Assembly (NCBI RefSeq): GCF_904846645.1
Contig: NZ_CAJHBO010000001.1
Location: forward strand, 62,001-126,000
Reading direction: 5' to 3'
Length of the DNA: 64,000 nt
DNA from: Psychrobacter sp. Pi2-1
GTDB taxonomy: Bacteria > Pseudomonadota > Gammaproteobacteria > Pseudomonadales > Moraxellaceae
Shown here piece by piece: positions 9,259 through 19,307 of the stretch (positions are counted from its first letter, which is position 1; each line of letters begins with the position of its first letter). The notes under the pieces are model-generated. The model saw only the letters and a list, made by a program, of their open reading frames with translations. It was not told the origin of the DNA and made no database searches. Made by a program: the position numbers and the translations under genes.

Positions 9259-9287
9259 AAAAAAGCATCCAATTTGGATGCTTTTTT
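9259..9287. terminator. Bidirectional rho-independent terminator
   Basis: Perfect hairpin AAGCATCCAA/TTTGGATGCTT with A-runs on the left and T-runs on the right. It serves the phosphoribosyltransferase gene on the plus strand and the recD end on the minus strand. Confidence 0.85.
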
Positions 9288-9329
9288 ATTGCGCTGACTT
9301 ATTGCGTCGACAACAACTTGAATGAATCG

Positions 9330-11528
9330 TTAAAACTGTAATGCCAAACCAGTATGGCGCTCAGTCGGTGTTTGAACCGCTTTTTCTAAAGCGTGTTTGG
9401 TACTATATATCGTTACCTGCTTCTTAGCACGAGTCACTGCCGTATAGATAAGCTCTTTGCTCAGCAATCTTGCATGGCTGTTATCGAAAGTAATAGCAAC
9501 ATGATCAAATTCGGATCCTTGTGACTTATGAATAGTCATTGCATATGCCGTGGCTATCACCTCTTCATTTAGCAAATTAACAGCTATCCCTTGTGTCTTA
9601 TTTTCAAAGAATACCTCTAATTGGCTTCTTTCATCTGATGTTTGTAAGCAGAAACCAATATCCCCATTAAATAGCCCAAGCTCGTAGTTATTTTGTAGCA
9701 CCATAACAGGACGTCCATGGAACCATGTGTTTTGACCCAATGGTAACTTTAGCTCAGCGAGATGCCATTGAGTAAGATAGTTATTGATATAGTGGTCGCC
9801 CCACTCACCATTATGGCCAGCAGTGAGGATTCTAAATTGATTAAATACCTCCATTAACGAAGAGGTAGTATTTTTAACTGATTCTGGCACGGATTTTTCT
9901 ATTGGATTTTTTAGTAAATTTTTAACTTTATTTACGTATGATTGGTAATTACTGGAGATTCTTAAAATAGTTTTATTTTTGCTTAGGCTATTTTCTATCT
10001 TGTTATTTGATACGGACTCTGCTTGTAACGTATTAACATATTGAAAACTCAAAGCAGCGTCTTGCCTTAATAATTGCCAAATAGCTTGAAGATTTGTCTC
10101 TGCTTTATTGATTTGCGTGGCCAGTTTACCGATACCTGACTCGGCGCTAAATCGGCGGCTCTCTGTTAGCTCTGCATGTATGGGTTGCAGTAGCGGAATG
10201 CGACAGAGATCAGCCAATACTGCTCCTGCATCAACGGCTGCTAACTGATTAGCATCGCCTAATAGTATCAGCCTAGCACCTGGCTTTACCGCGCTCACAA
10301 GATAATTGGCCAACTCAACTCCGAGCATAGATGCTTCATCAACGATGATAATATCCTCACCCAGTGGGTTGTTGGCATCGTAGCGCGGTCTACCCGTTCG
10401 ACCTATGCCTAGTAGACGATGGATGGTTTTTGCCTCTTGCAACTGCAGCTCTACATTTGCGTCGTCTAAAGCCGCCTGCAGAGACTCTTGCATACGTTGG
10501 GCCGCCTTACCCGTTGGCGCTGCTAATGCTAGACTAGCACTGTCTGTGCTAAACCTAATATATTCAGACTCATCTCCCCTACTCTCTGTCGCCTGTTGTA
10601 ACGCAATAACCAATTGAGCCACAGTGTAGGTTTTCCCTGTCCCTGGGCCACCAGTAATGATACTAAATGCATTATTGTTCGCCACATTGATAGCAGCTAT
10701 CTGTTGGTCATTTAAGTTCTCAGGCATGGTAATGTCTAAAGGCACTATCTGCTGATTCAAAATATGATTGATATGCTGTGCTAAGTTAAATTCTGCTTGC
10801 CATGTGCGGTGTAGCCAAAATGTGATTTTCGAACTTTGGGTCTTTTTATTCTTAGCGATGTTATAAATAATTGGTTGATTATCTCTGCTTAGGCTATTTT
10901 GATAGTTATTACAATCAGTGTTCGCATTAACATTAGCAAATAAAGCATGCTCATGGATTGAATAAACGAAAGTATTTAAGTCGCTATTTTTCAAGCGATG
11001 ATATAACGTAGTTATCGCATCAAAACGTTTGATCAACGTCTCTTTTTCATGATTACTCAGTGCTAGCTGCGCCCACAAGTAATCTCGCTGACCAAACAAA
11101 GTATCTAGTAATACAAATAGCGATGTCTCCGTTGTAGTGTCATCGTCTAGTTGCGTTTTTATCTGAGTATCAATCAGCGCAAAAATTGGTGTTGCCAGTA
11201 TCTCTAGTAAGTTCTGCTGCCATGCATATAATGTGACTATTTCCCCATTAATCTGACCTTGCATGGGAGCTTCATGATCGGCTGCATTAATGGTTAATAC
11301 AGTATGCCCTTCTTCCAAATGAGCCGCTAAAATAACGAATAGAGCCGTAAATAAATCGCTATCTTTTGACTTATCGATTCTTCTATTTTCATCGTTTGTC
11401 TTTGCATCTGCCGCGTCATATGCTACATGTGTTTGCTGACGGCGCAGCAAAATATAATCACTGAGATTACTTGCCCAGCTCTCTTGTAAACTAATGGCTG
11501 ATTTGCTCTTATTGTTATTATTACTCAT
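9330..11528 (-). CDS. recD: Exodeoxyribonuclease V alpha subunit RecD
   Basis: Fast 5'-3' helicase subunit of RecBCD, which resects double-strand breaks and degrades linear DNA. Superfamily 1B motifs are visible: Walker A SIITGGPGTGKTYT, Walker B IIIVDEASML, LGDANQLAAVDAG, and the C-terminal AYAMTIHKSQGSEFDHVAI. The open frame reaches back to a TTG at 11549, but ATG at 11528 (MSNNNNKS) has AAGAGAT upstream and is preferred, giving 732 residues against about 608 in E. coli. The extra length sits mainly in two asparagine/serine/lysine-rich inserts, one near 9880-10060 and one near 10850-10930. It is the last gene of recC-recB-recD, 74 bases after recB. Confidence 0.93.
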   Translation of the reverse strand: MSNNNNKSKSAISLQESWASNLSDYILLRRQQTHVAYDAADAKTNDENRRIDKSKDSDLFTALFVILAAHLEEGHTVLTINAADHEAPMQGQINGEIVTLYAWQQNLLEILATPIFALIDTQIKTQLDDDTTTETSLFVLLDTLFGQRDYLWAQLALSNHEKETLIKRFDAITTLYHRLKNSDLNTFVYSIHEHALFANVNANTDCNNYQNSLSRDNQPIIYNIAKNKKTQSSKITFWLHRTWQAEFNLAQHINHILNQQIVPLDITMPENLNDQQIAAINVANNNAFSIITGGPGTGKTYTVAQLVIALQQATESRGDESEYIRFSTDSASLALAAPTGKAAQRMQESLQAALDDANVELQLQEAKTIHRLLGIGRTGRPRYDANNPLGEDIIIVDEASMLGVELANYLVSAVKPGARLILLGDANQLAAVDAGAVLADLCRIPLLQPIHAELTESRRFSAESGIGKLATQINKAETNLQAIWQLLRQDAALSFQYVNTLQAESVSNNKIENSLSKNKTILRISSNYQSYVNKVKNLLKNPIEKSVPESVKNTTSSLMEVFNQFRILTAGHNGEWGDHYINNYLTQWHLAELKLPLGQNTWFHGRPVMVLQNNYELGLFNGDIGFCLQTSDERSQLEVFFENKTQGIAVNLLNEEVIATAYAMTIHKSQGSEFDHVAITFDNSHARLLSKELIYTAVTRAKKQVTIYSTKHALEKAVQTPTERHTGLALQF

Positions 11529-14500
11529 CGTATATTTATCTCTTATCAATCTGATTAACTGCTATAACAATTTTTATCTACCTAGTTGCTATATAAGGTT
11601 TATTAATCCGGCAGGCCAAACAATGCATCTAGACCTTTAATAAAGGCAATGGGAATATCCCAAGTAACCAATCCATAGCAACTATTACTACTCAAGCTAT
11701 CGTGGTTAGACTGAGCCCTATTTTGCGATGTAGGCATAGTAGCTGTCTGAGCATTCGGGTCATACACACCGCGTAAAAACACATACTCTACAGCGCCTAA
11801 GTACTTATCTTCGTTACCCGTATAATCACTGATTCTCATAGCAAGGAACCGATGCAATGCTACCTGATAGATTGCTGCTTGTAGCCAGTACCCCGCTTTA
11901 GACATTGCTTTTTTGAGGGTATCTTCATCGTAATCGCTTAGGCTATTTCCTAGAAAGTTACTCTTATAATCGACCACATAATACTTGCCAGCATGCTCGT
12001 ACACCAAGTCAATCTCACCACGCAAATAACGATACAGATGTGCTTTGTTTTGTGGGACTAGAGTGACGTGTTTATCTGTTTCATCAGGTAAACACTGTTG
12101 GAAAAGCTTACTAATATCCTGTGCTTTAAAATTCTCTGACAATCCCATGTTGAACTCTAACTCGGCAAATCGCTTACCTTTATCAAGAGCAATCAAAGGT
12201 TGATTAGAAGCTAACAGTGGCGCATGCAGCACCTCTTCAATCCAATTAACTAATGCCTCATGCTTGGTTGTATCTATTGACTCAAGATCAAACCCATCAC
12301 TATCTCTTTGTTTCTTACCTTGTGATCTGCGGCTCTGCTGCTCAGCACTGCTATATATCAGCGGCAACTGATAGCTATTAATCGCTCTATCAATAACCTG
12401 ATGCCACTGGGCTTTATTGGTGAAATCGATTTGTTCAAATATCTCATGCAAAAACGTACCGGCATTAGCACCTTTTACAAAGGTAAAGCGGATATCATCT
12501 TCTGACTTGAGGCTTATTTCACTGTCTTGTTCGAGAGACTCTTTACTATTCAGTGAAGAAAGGTCTGAAGCTGAAGACTCCGTCATATCAATATCTATCG
12601 CATCATCAATACGCTCATCCACTATCGCCATTGCTTGTGTAGATTCATCTAGCTGACGCGCTAAGGCGGTAAAACTGGTCTTGGCCCAGCCATAAAAATA
12701 ATTGGTTTTCATAACCTCGGCAAAGGGCGCGTACTCAATAGCTTCTGTCGTAGGCTTATGAGCATTTGACTTGGTAGCAGCCATATGAACTTTGTCATTT
12801 ATACCTGCTGAGCTAGCACCATTGCTTGCGTAATTATTGTCATAGAACTCATTAACCTTATGCCCTCTGAGCATGCCTACAATGCCTTTGAGCCTATCAG
12901 GTAGCTCGAACTTTGCTTCTGACGATTCAAACCAATAAAACACTGGCTTTAGCTCAAACCCTGTCTTGTTACTCGGATCTCGCAGCACCACATAAAGCTG
13001 CTCACTGGCCCGAGTAAATGCCACATAACCAAGCCGCCTTATCTCATCAAAACCTTCTTGTGTTTCGATATCAGTATAGTAATCCTCAACCGTGGCAGAG
13101 CCTTGCAGTGGTGAGAAGCGGCGCTGATTTCCCGTCGATTGACTGTCTATCGGCTGCCGCACTAGCGCTGAGGGCGCTTGTTGCGCGTTGTATAAATACA
13201 GCCCATAGTCTTCTTTATTACCAGACTTCCTACTGGCATCACCCATTCCCAATACATAGACAATAGGGAATTCAAGCCCTTTTGACTTATGAATGGTCAT
13301 CAGTTGCACGCCAGACTCTGTCGGTAGCGGATATTGCTTAGCCCAATCACTATTAGGCGCTTTATCTATCTGCTGCCTGAACCACGCCAGCAACTCATAC
13401 TCACCCATACCTAGACCATACTGCGCCAAGATGTCCATCACATGACGCAAGTCCATGATATGACGGTCACCTTCTGGATGAGCAGCTAGGGCCTGCCAAA
13501 CGCCTTGCGGCTGCACGGGACTTTTATCTAATAAATAATGTAGCGCCGATAATATGCCAAAGTGCTGCCAACGCTGGGCACCTTCTTTTAGATAGGTAAT
13601 AAAGTCTTGATAGCTTTTTTTAGTATCAGTAGCTTCATTAGTTGAGAGATTTTTCGAACTAGAATGGTTTGCATGGGCGCTTGGCTTACTACTACCCTCG
13701 GTAATTCCTGACTCATGATCCGTCATCATGGCTTTAATGTTTTTGATACTTAGTCCATATAGATGGCTGGTCAATACCCGATTAATCATGTCATGACGAT
13801 ACGGATATAGCATAGCACTCAGTAGCGCCGCTACATCTTCTGCCATGATAGTCTCAAATATGCTGACATCACTGGTGGTCAAGGTCGGCACATTGAGTTT
13901 TACTAGCTCGTCTTCGACTCTTTTCAGATCTTTTTTGGCACGTGCTAGCACCCCAATATCACTCGGCTGAATCGGCTTACCTTTAAGTGTCTGACCACTA
14001 TTAAGCAAAGTGGCTATATGGCGAGCTGTTATTTCATACTCATCATAATCAAACTCTTTGTCCTTATCATAAGGCAGGTGCAATAAGCTCACTGGCTGAG
14101 CAGAAAGCACCTCTGTCACCAGCACATCATCCAGACTATTTGACTCATTAAACCAAGACAGCTCATATTCTGGTTTTGCCGCTTTGATATGTTGGTAATG
14201 AATACCGGTTCCTAGTTGCGACAGCTTATTCTCAGCAGTTGTGGCATCAGCCATACCAAACCAGCAGTTCAATGCGTTAATCACACCCGCATTAGAACGG
14301 CGATTGATATCAAGCGTCCAAAGGGCGCTTTTATCAAACTGGGCTTTCATGTAGTTGTAGTTGGCTACATCGCCACCACGAAACCCATAAATAGCCTGTT
14401 TGGGATCACCAACCAATAGCAGAAACTCATGATTGGTTTTGTCAGTGGTTGATTGCTTGTCACTGTCCGACTGTTTACGCTTATTCTTTGGCAAATAAAT

Positions 14501-17500
14501 GCTTTCAATCATAATGGCTTGCTCGCCATTGATATCTTGCGACTCGTCAATCAATGCCACAGGATAGTGATGACGAATATAACGCGCCAGCTTATCTCCT
14601 TGGCGACCAGTTAATGCTTGGTTTAAGCGTACCATCTGCAAACTAAAGGTCGTCTCGCCACGCTCTTCCAAAATAACTGGCAGTCTATTACGCACAGCCA
14701 GCACAATATGACGGTTAAGATTGGCCAATACCAACAAAATATGCTGATTTAAACTATCAAGCATGTCTAAGATAGCCATTAACTTACTAATAGTCTCTAA
14801 CTCAAAAAGTGTCTGATGCTCTTTTTCTTTATTCTTATTAAAGTTCTTAATTTTACCATCTTCATCGGGATATCTAGAATCCTGCAATGATGTCAGAATC
14901 TTATTCTCGCTTTCATTTAAATAGCTATTAAATGTCAGCTGATACTGCGATATCTTTTGATGCACCTCGATAATGGCATCAAACTGTTTGGTTAAATTAG
15001 AACCTCCACGGAATCCTTGAGACTTTCTATAATCAGGATTTAAATAAGGCTGGATATCTACTAAATCTAACTGAGAAAACTCATTAATTAGTTTTTCGTA
15101 TGCATCAAAGTCAAAGCCTTTCTCAATTCTTATCTCATCAATCGGCGCAGAGATAAAATTAAGCGAGCGAGTCACATACTTTTTATGATCGCCTACTGCA
15201 GACAGCTTACCTTGCTGATCCATTAGCGCGTAAAGTTTAGGCTGCTTATAGTATAAGCGGCTCTGAAACTGACGCAGCTCATCATGGATAATACTATCAG
15301 TCACCTGCTCAATACTGTTGTCTTCAATAATGCCCATGCCCTGCTGGTGACCAGTTTCGCTACTGTACTCAGTCAACCATTTTTGCGCCAAGCTATCGAG
15401 CGTACCTACAAATAGCTTATCCAAGGTGGTTAGTACCAATGCAGTGCGCCTGATAGCTTCCGCCATGGGGTAACTGTACACGTGATCTAGCAAATAGCCG
15501 ACGAGATGCAAGTTAATAGGATCTTGCATAATGCCATCTAAGCGCACATATTTGGCCTGATTAACCAACCAATCTTCGCGGTCTTTTTTTGCTTGTTTAC
15601 GTTGCTCAGCCGCCGCTTGCTTATCAGCAGCAAGGTCTTGATTTAAATCGTCAATGCCTGTCTCAACGTTTGCGTCTACGTCTGAATTACTGCCTGCTTG
15701 TGCGTCTTTATTACCCTCAGGCATAACTTGCAGTATGTTGGGATAGAGACTCTCTTTATTGCCAGTATCAGCACTTAGGCTATTGACCCACTGTAATAGC
15801 TGATAAAAATCTACCAAACGATCATGGATACGCTGACGCATTTCGGCAGCGGCAGCTCGAGTAAAGGTCGTGGCAATGATCTGCTCTGGCGCACGTCGCG
15901 CTTCGATCAGTAGGCGTAGTACAATACCGGTCAACGTCCAAGTTTTGCCCGTGCCCGCTGAGGCTTCGATTAGGTGCTTGCCCGTTAGATCAACATCAAC
16001 TGCCGGTATGACATCATTTTTACGTTCAGGCACAGCAGATAAAGTCAGTTCATCTGAATATTCATCAAATAAATTCGGCTGTGTAGACGAGTCAATGGTA
16101 TTGGTTGGATCGGTAAAGTCTGTCATATAGGCGCATACTTTTAATTATTATTTATTAGAACAAAATAGCAAAAACTAATTAGAGGCTGCTATAGATAATG
16201 GGCTAACTATCTAAGTTAGTTAACGCGTTAAACATCGGCTCATACAGTGGCTGGGCTAATGTAGTCAACGCTGATGATAACGCCTTAAACGCATCTTGGT
16301 CACGTAGCACGTACTGCCAAATAGCATGCTGCGAGCAAGTATCGTATACCGTGTCTGAGTTATAGTTAGGTCTTAACCAGTCGGAGAAGTCGGCCCGTTT
16401 TGGCCAGTAGCTACTACCGTCACTTTCTTCAGGCTTTAGATACTTATCAAGGTAGTTAAGTGCATATTCTGGTAATAAAGTAATGGGTACTTGACCCGTT
16501 AACTTGCCAAAAACTGCCCATTTTATCAGCTCAATGACTGCATCTTCATATACAATCGGGCTTAGTTTAAAGGCGATGACTTTGTCATACTTTTTGACTT
16601 GTGAGCTAGGCTTATTAAAACGCCAAATACTTACGCCATCATTTGAGGCTACTTGCTCGGTAGTGGTACGTCTAGCCACTTGCCAATATAAATGTGACAA
16701 CCAAAACTTGAGTAAATGCCTAGGACTGGCAGAATTGGGCAGTATATTTAACCACTGCTTGGGTGATTGCTGAGCATAAGGCACGCTCGCCTGAGTAACT
16801 GATATGGGTGCCAATATTGGTACTGAGCCTTTGATCTTAATGATTTTTGGCAACAGCTTAAGCAGTGTTTTCATACCGTCTATATTCGTCTGGTGCTTTG
16901 ACTCGTTGTCAGTGCTACTAAGTATATTTTTTAGCTCTATTTGAACGGGATGCTCGGCAGTTGGCGTCAGTAGCTGTAATACACTGCTACTATCTGCCTT
17001 ACTCTCGTTGATAATACTGCTTTCATCAAAGCCATTAGCCGTTAACTGCTCTTTGAACTCTAGACATTGCTGTTGCAGTTTCTTCTGTTGATTGGGTAGC
17101 GTGGTTTGGCGAGCAACACCAGCGGGCATAATTTTTTGATACATCAGAATTGGAGTGGTAGTTTTATCCGCTGCATCACTATCATTCTTCTTATTCTCAT
17201 CAGTAACCAATTGTTTAATCAAATGATCTTTGATTTGATAGGTAGTTAAACTGTCTAAGAATAGCGGCTCTTGCTGCGACAATGCTTCTTCACCTTGTAC
17301 CACATGCACCTTTTGAGACCGTAAGAATGCTTTGGCAGGATGGCGCACTTGGTAAGCCAATGCCCCTTCAATATCTATCTCTCCTATGTTAAATATGCTA
17401 TCGGACAACACTTGGATGAGCACCTCTGTCATGCCACTGACATCGCTAGGAGCATCAACAACTGTGTCGAACCCCAACAATTCAGCCAATGCAGACAAGG

Positions 17501-19307
17501 TTTGATTGTCTACTTGACCTAGCTGACCCAAGCCTTGACCCAACACCTGAGCGATTGACTCATACTGCGCCTTCGTGGGTAAGCCTACCAACTCTTTATG
17601 CTCACTAGATATTCGGCCTTTTAATGTGTCAAACACCGCTTGCCAAAGCGGTGCAGGCGGAAACTGCTTTTTCTGAGCCAGTTTGGTTTTGCGCATGGCT
17701 GTATTTAATAAAGTATCCAGCTCATCAATCATATCGACAGGCCTGGTATCCTGAGCATTGATATTAATATTGGCATTAACGTTGGCATTAGCATTGTCAC
17801 CAATATCAGGAGATGCTTGCTCGGAAACATCAGTGCCTTCAATTTCTGTCTCAAACAGACTCTCATGGAAAGGAAGTGCAGGATGCTCAGTCACTAGCCA
17901 CTGCTTAATCAACTTAGGCAAATAGCGCTTGAGGCTTTCGGTGGTGGGATCAATATTCTCAGGTAATGTTTCAAGCGAGTTCACCTGCCATTGCACCTCG
18001 CCTTGTAGGAATTGCAATAGCTCGCTCACTGGATTGGCAGGCAGATGCTCATGAGTGTCCGTCAAGCTTTGACCATTGTAGAACATCCAGCAAGCACTGC
18101 GCGCGCACAGTAGCGCATCTAAAAATGCGCCGTTGTCATCATCTTCACTGACTCTGTCACCACGGCGTGCATTGGTCGCTTTCATCAAATCATAGCGATT
18201 ATCACGATCACGCCCAGGAAACTCAGAGAGATCCATATTGAGCATCACCACCAACTCAAACGGCACGTTTCTTAATGCACCGAATCGACCAAAGGTAATC
18301 ACACCTGTCGGCTCGGCACTGACCTGCTGACTTTCAAGCTCTGCTTCAATACTGTCTAGCATAAAGCTCAGCTTAAGCGGCAACTGCTCCACACCTGCCA
18401 GCCTCTGCTCTACTTCTCTGTTGTCGACATCACCACTAGCGTACTGCCTATAGTGACGATTGGCTCGCAGACTTGATTTAAAGCCATTCATCGCGTTGTA
18501 GATGGCGCGCATGGTACGCGTTTGATCCACATCGCCAAAGTAGCGATGGATAACTTGTGTCTCAATCTGATCGAGCCAATCTTCCGCTTTCATTTTTTGT
18601 GTATGATCATCACGTCGTGCAACCAAACCAGTATAAATACGGCAAAGCGCTTCAACAATCAACGCATCATTTAGGCTCACTTGTGGTAACGGCAAGGTCA
18701 TTTCTGGTAAAGCTGTACTTGGCCATTCATCGTCATTTAGATCATATAAGCAGTCGCTCAACTCAGCCTCTGGCATGACCAGACCTAAAGTTAATCTGTC
18801 TAATGCCTGTGCAAAGCTGAAGCGATAGTCGTAGTCATTACTGTCTAAAGTTTGCTTAAGATGCAGCTCGTCAAAACCGCGAATAAAGCCCGCCTCTACC
18901 AACAAATCACAGCCACGGCTCATCTGCTCATGAGTCAGTCCAAAGCTTTCAAACAAGGGCGGTAACATCAACCAGTCTAAGACTTCAGCTGCTTCAAAAC
19001 GGGCACTATGGCTACCCAATAGTTTGTAAAAACCGATAATCGCTTCCCATAACTGGCGAATATCGGCGTCAACAACACCAGTCACTTTAGCAGGCAAAGT
19101 CAAGCCGTCTTGACCCTTACCATTGACGAAGATAGACCCAATCAATGCATGATGACGTTCAACATCAGGTAGCAGCACAACGATGTCGGAGATATGGCGT
19201 TTCTTTTCACCTAGTTTGATAGGTTCATTTAGCCAACGACCAATCATAATACGTAATACTTCAAGCTGACGCTGCAAACTATGACACGAATGAATGTTTA
19301 GGCTATT
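9983..19307 (-). repeat. Five dispersed copies of AATAGCCTAA inside recD, recB and recC
   Basis: The plus-strand decamer TTAGGCTATT occurs at 9983, 10889, 11938, 15775 and 19298, always in this orientation. On the coding strand it reads AATAGCCTAA and in each case encodes Asn-Ser-Leu in the same frame: NSLS four times and NSLN once. All lie in poorly conserved linkers rather than motif regions. By eye I found no exact copy elsewhere in the window on either strand, although a related GATAGCCTAT encoding DSLS occurs at 22142. See the findings. Confidence 0.7.
11603..16126 (-). CDS. recB: Exodeoxyribonuclease V beta subunit RecB
   Basis: 3'-5' helicase and nuclease subunit of RecBCD. UvrD-type motifs run in order: Walker A LIEASAGTGKTWTL near residue 51, ALIDESQDINGEQA, LLVGDPKQAIYGFRGGD, VQLMTIHKSKGLEFP and GYVAFTRASEQLYVVL. 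The C-terminal nuclease has the aspartate and DYK of GEIDLVYEHAGKYYVVDYKS near residues 1355-1375. At 1507 residues it is about 330 longer than E. coli RecB. Much of the excess is charged, low-complexity sequence, for example an Asp/Ala/Gln-rich insert near residue 125-175 and a Ser/Asp/Glu stretch near residue 1165-1205. Start ATG at 16126. It lies 76 bases after recC. Confidence 0.95.
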   Translation of the reverse strand: MTDFTDPTNTIDSSTQPNLFDEYSDELTLSAVPERKNDVIPAVDVDLTGKHLIEASAGTGKTWTLTGIVLRLLIEARRAPEQIIATTFTRAAAAEMRQRIHDRLVDFYQLLQWVNSLSADTGNKESLYPNILQVMPEGNKDAQAGSNSDVDANVETGIDDLNQDLAADKQAAAEQRKQAKKDREDWLVNQAKYVRLDGIMQDPINLHLVGYLLDHVYSYPMAEAIRRTALVLTTLDKLFVGTLDSLAQKWLTEYSSETGHQQGMGIIEDNSIEQVTDSIIHDELRQFQSRLYYKQPKLYALMDQQGKLSAVGDHKKYVTRSLNFISAPIDEIRIEKGFDFDAYEKLINEFSQLDLVDIQPYLNPDYRKSQGFRGGSNLTKQFDAIIEVHQKISQYQLTFNSYLNESENKILTSLQDSRYPDEDGKIKNFNKNKEKEHQTLFELETISKLMAILDMLDSLNQHILLVLANLNRHIVLAVRNRLPVILEERGETTFSLQMVRLNQALTGRQGDKLARYIRHHYPVALIDESQDINGEQAIMIESIYLPKNKRKQSDSDKQSTTDKTNHEFLLLVGDPKQAIYGFRGGDVANYNYMKAQFDKSALWTLDINRRSNAGVINALNCWFGMADATTAENKLSQLGTGIHYQHIKAAKPEYELSWFNESNSLDDVLVTEVLSAQPVSLLHLPYDKDKEFDYDEYEITARHIATLLNSGQTLKGKPIQPSDIGVLARAKKDLKRVEDELVKLNVPTLTTSDVSIFETIMAEDVAALLSAMLYPYRHDMINRVLTSHLYGLSIKNIKAMMTDHESGITEGSSKPSAHANHSSSKNLSTNEATDTKKSYQDFITYLKEGAQRWQHFGILSALHYLLDKSPVQPQGVWQALAAHPEGDRHIMDLRHVMDILAQYGLGMGEYELLAWFRQQIDKAPNSDWAKQYPLPTESGVQLMTIHKSKGLEFPIVYVLGMGDASRKSGNKEDYGLYLYNAQQAPSALVRQPIDSQSTGNQRRFSPLQGSATVEDYYTDIETQEGFDEIRRLGYVAFTRASEQLYVVLRDPSNKTGFELKPVFYWFESSEAKFELPDRLKGIVGMLRGHKVNEFYDNNYASNGASSAGINDKVHMAATKSNAHKPTTEAIEYAPFAEVMKTNYFYGWAKTSFTALARQLDESTQAMAIVDERIDDAIDIDMTESSASDLSSLNSKESLEQDSEISLKSEDDIRFTFVKGANAGTFLHEIFEQIDFTNKAQWHQVIDRAINSYQLPLIYSSAEQQSRRSQGKKQRDSDGFDLESIDTTKHEALVNWIEEVLHAPLLASNQPLIALDKGKRFAELEFNMGLSENFKAQDISKLFQQCLPDETDKHVTLVPQNKAHLYRYLRGEIDLVYEHAGKYYVVDYKSNFLGNSLSDYDEDTLKKAMSKAGYWLQAAIYQVALHRFLAMRISDYTGNEDKYLGAVEYVFLRGVYDPNAQTATMPTSQNRAQSNHDSLSSNSCYGLVTWDIPIAFIKGLDALFGLPD

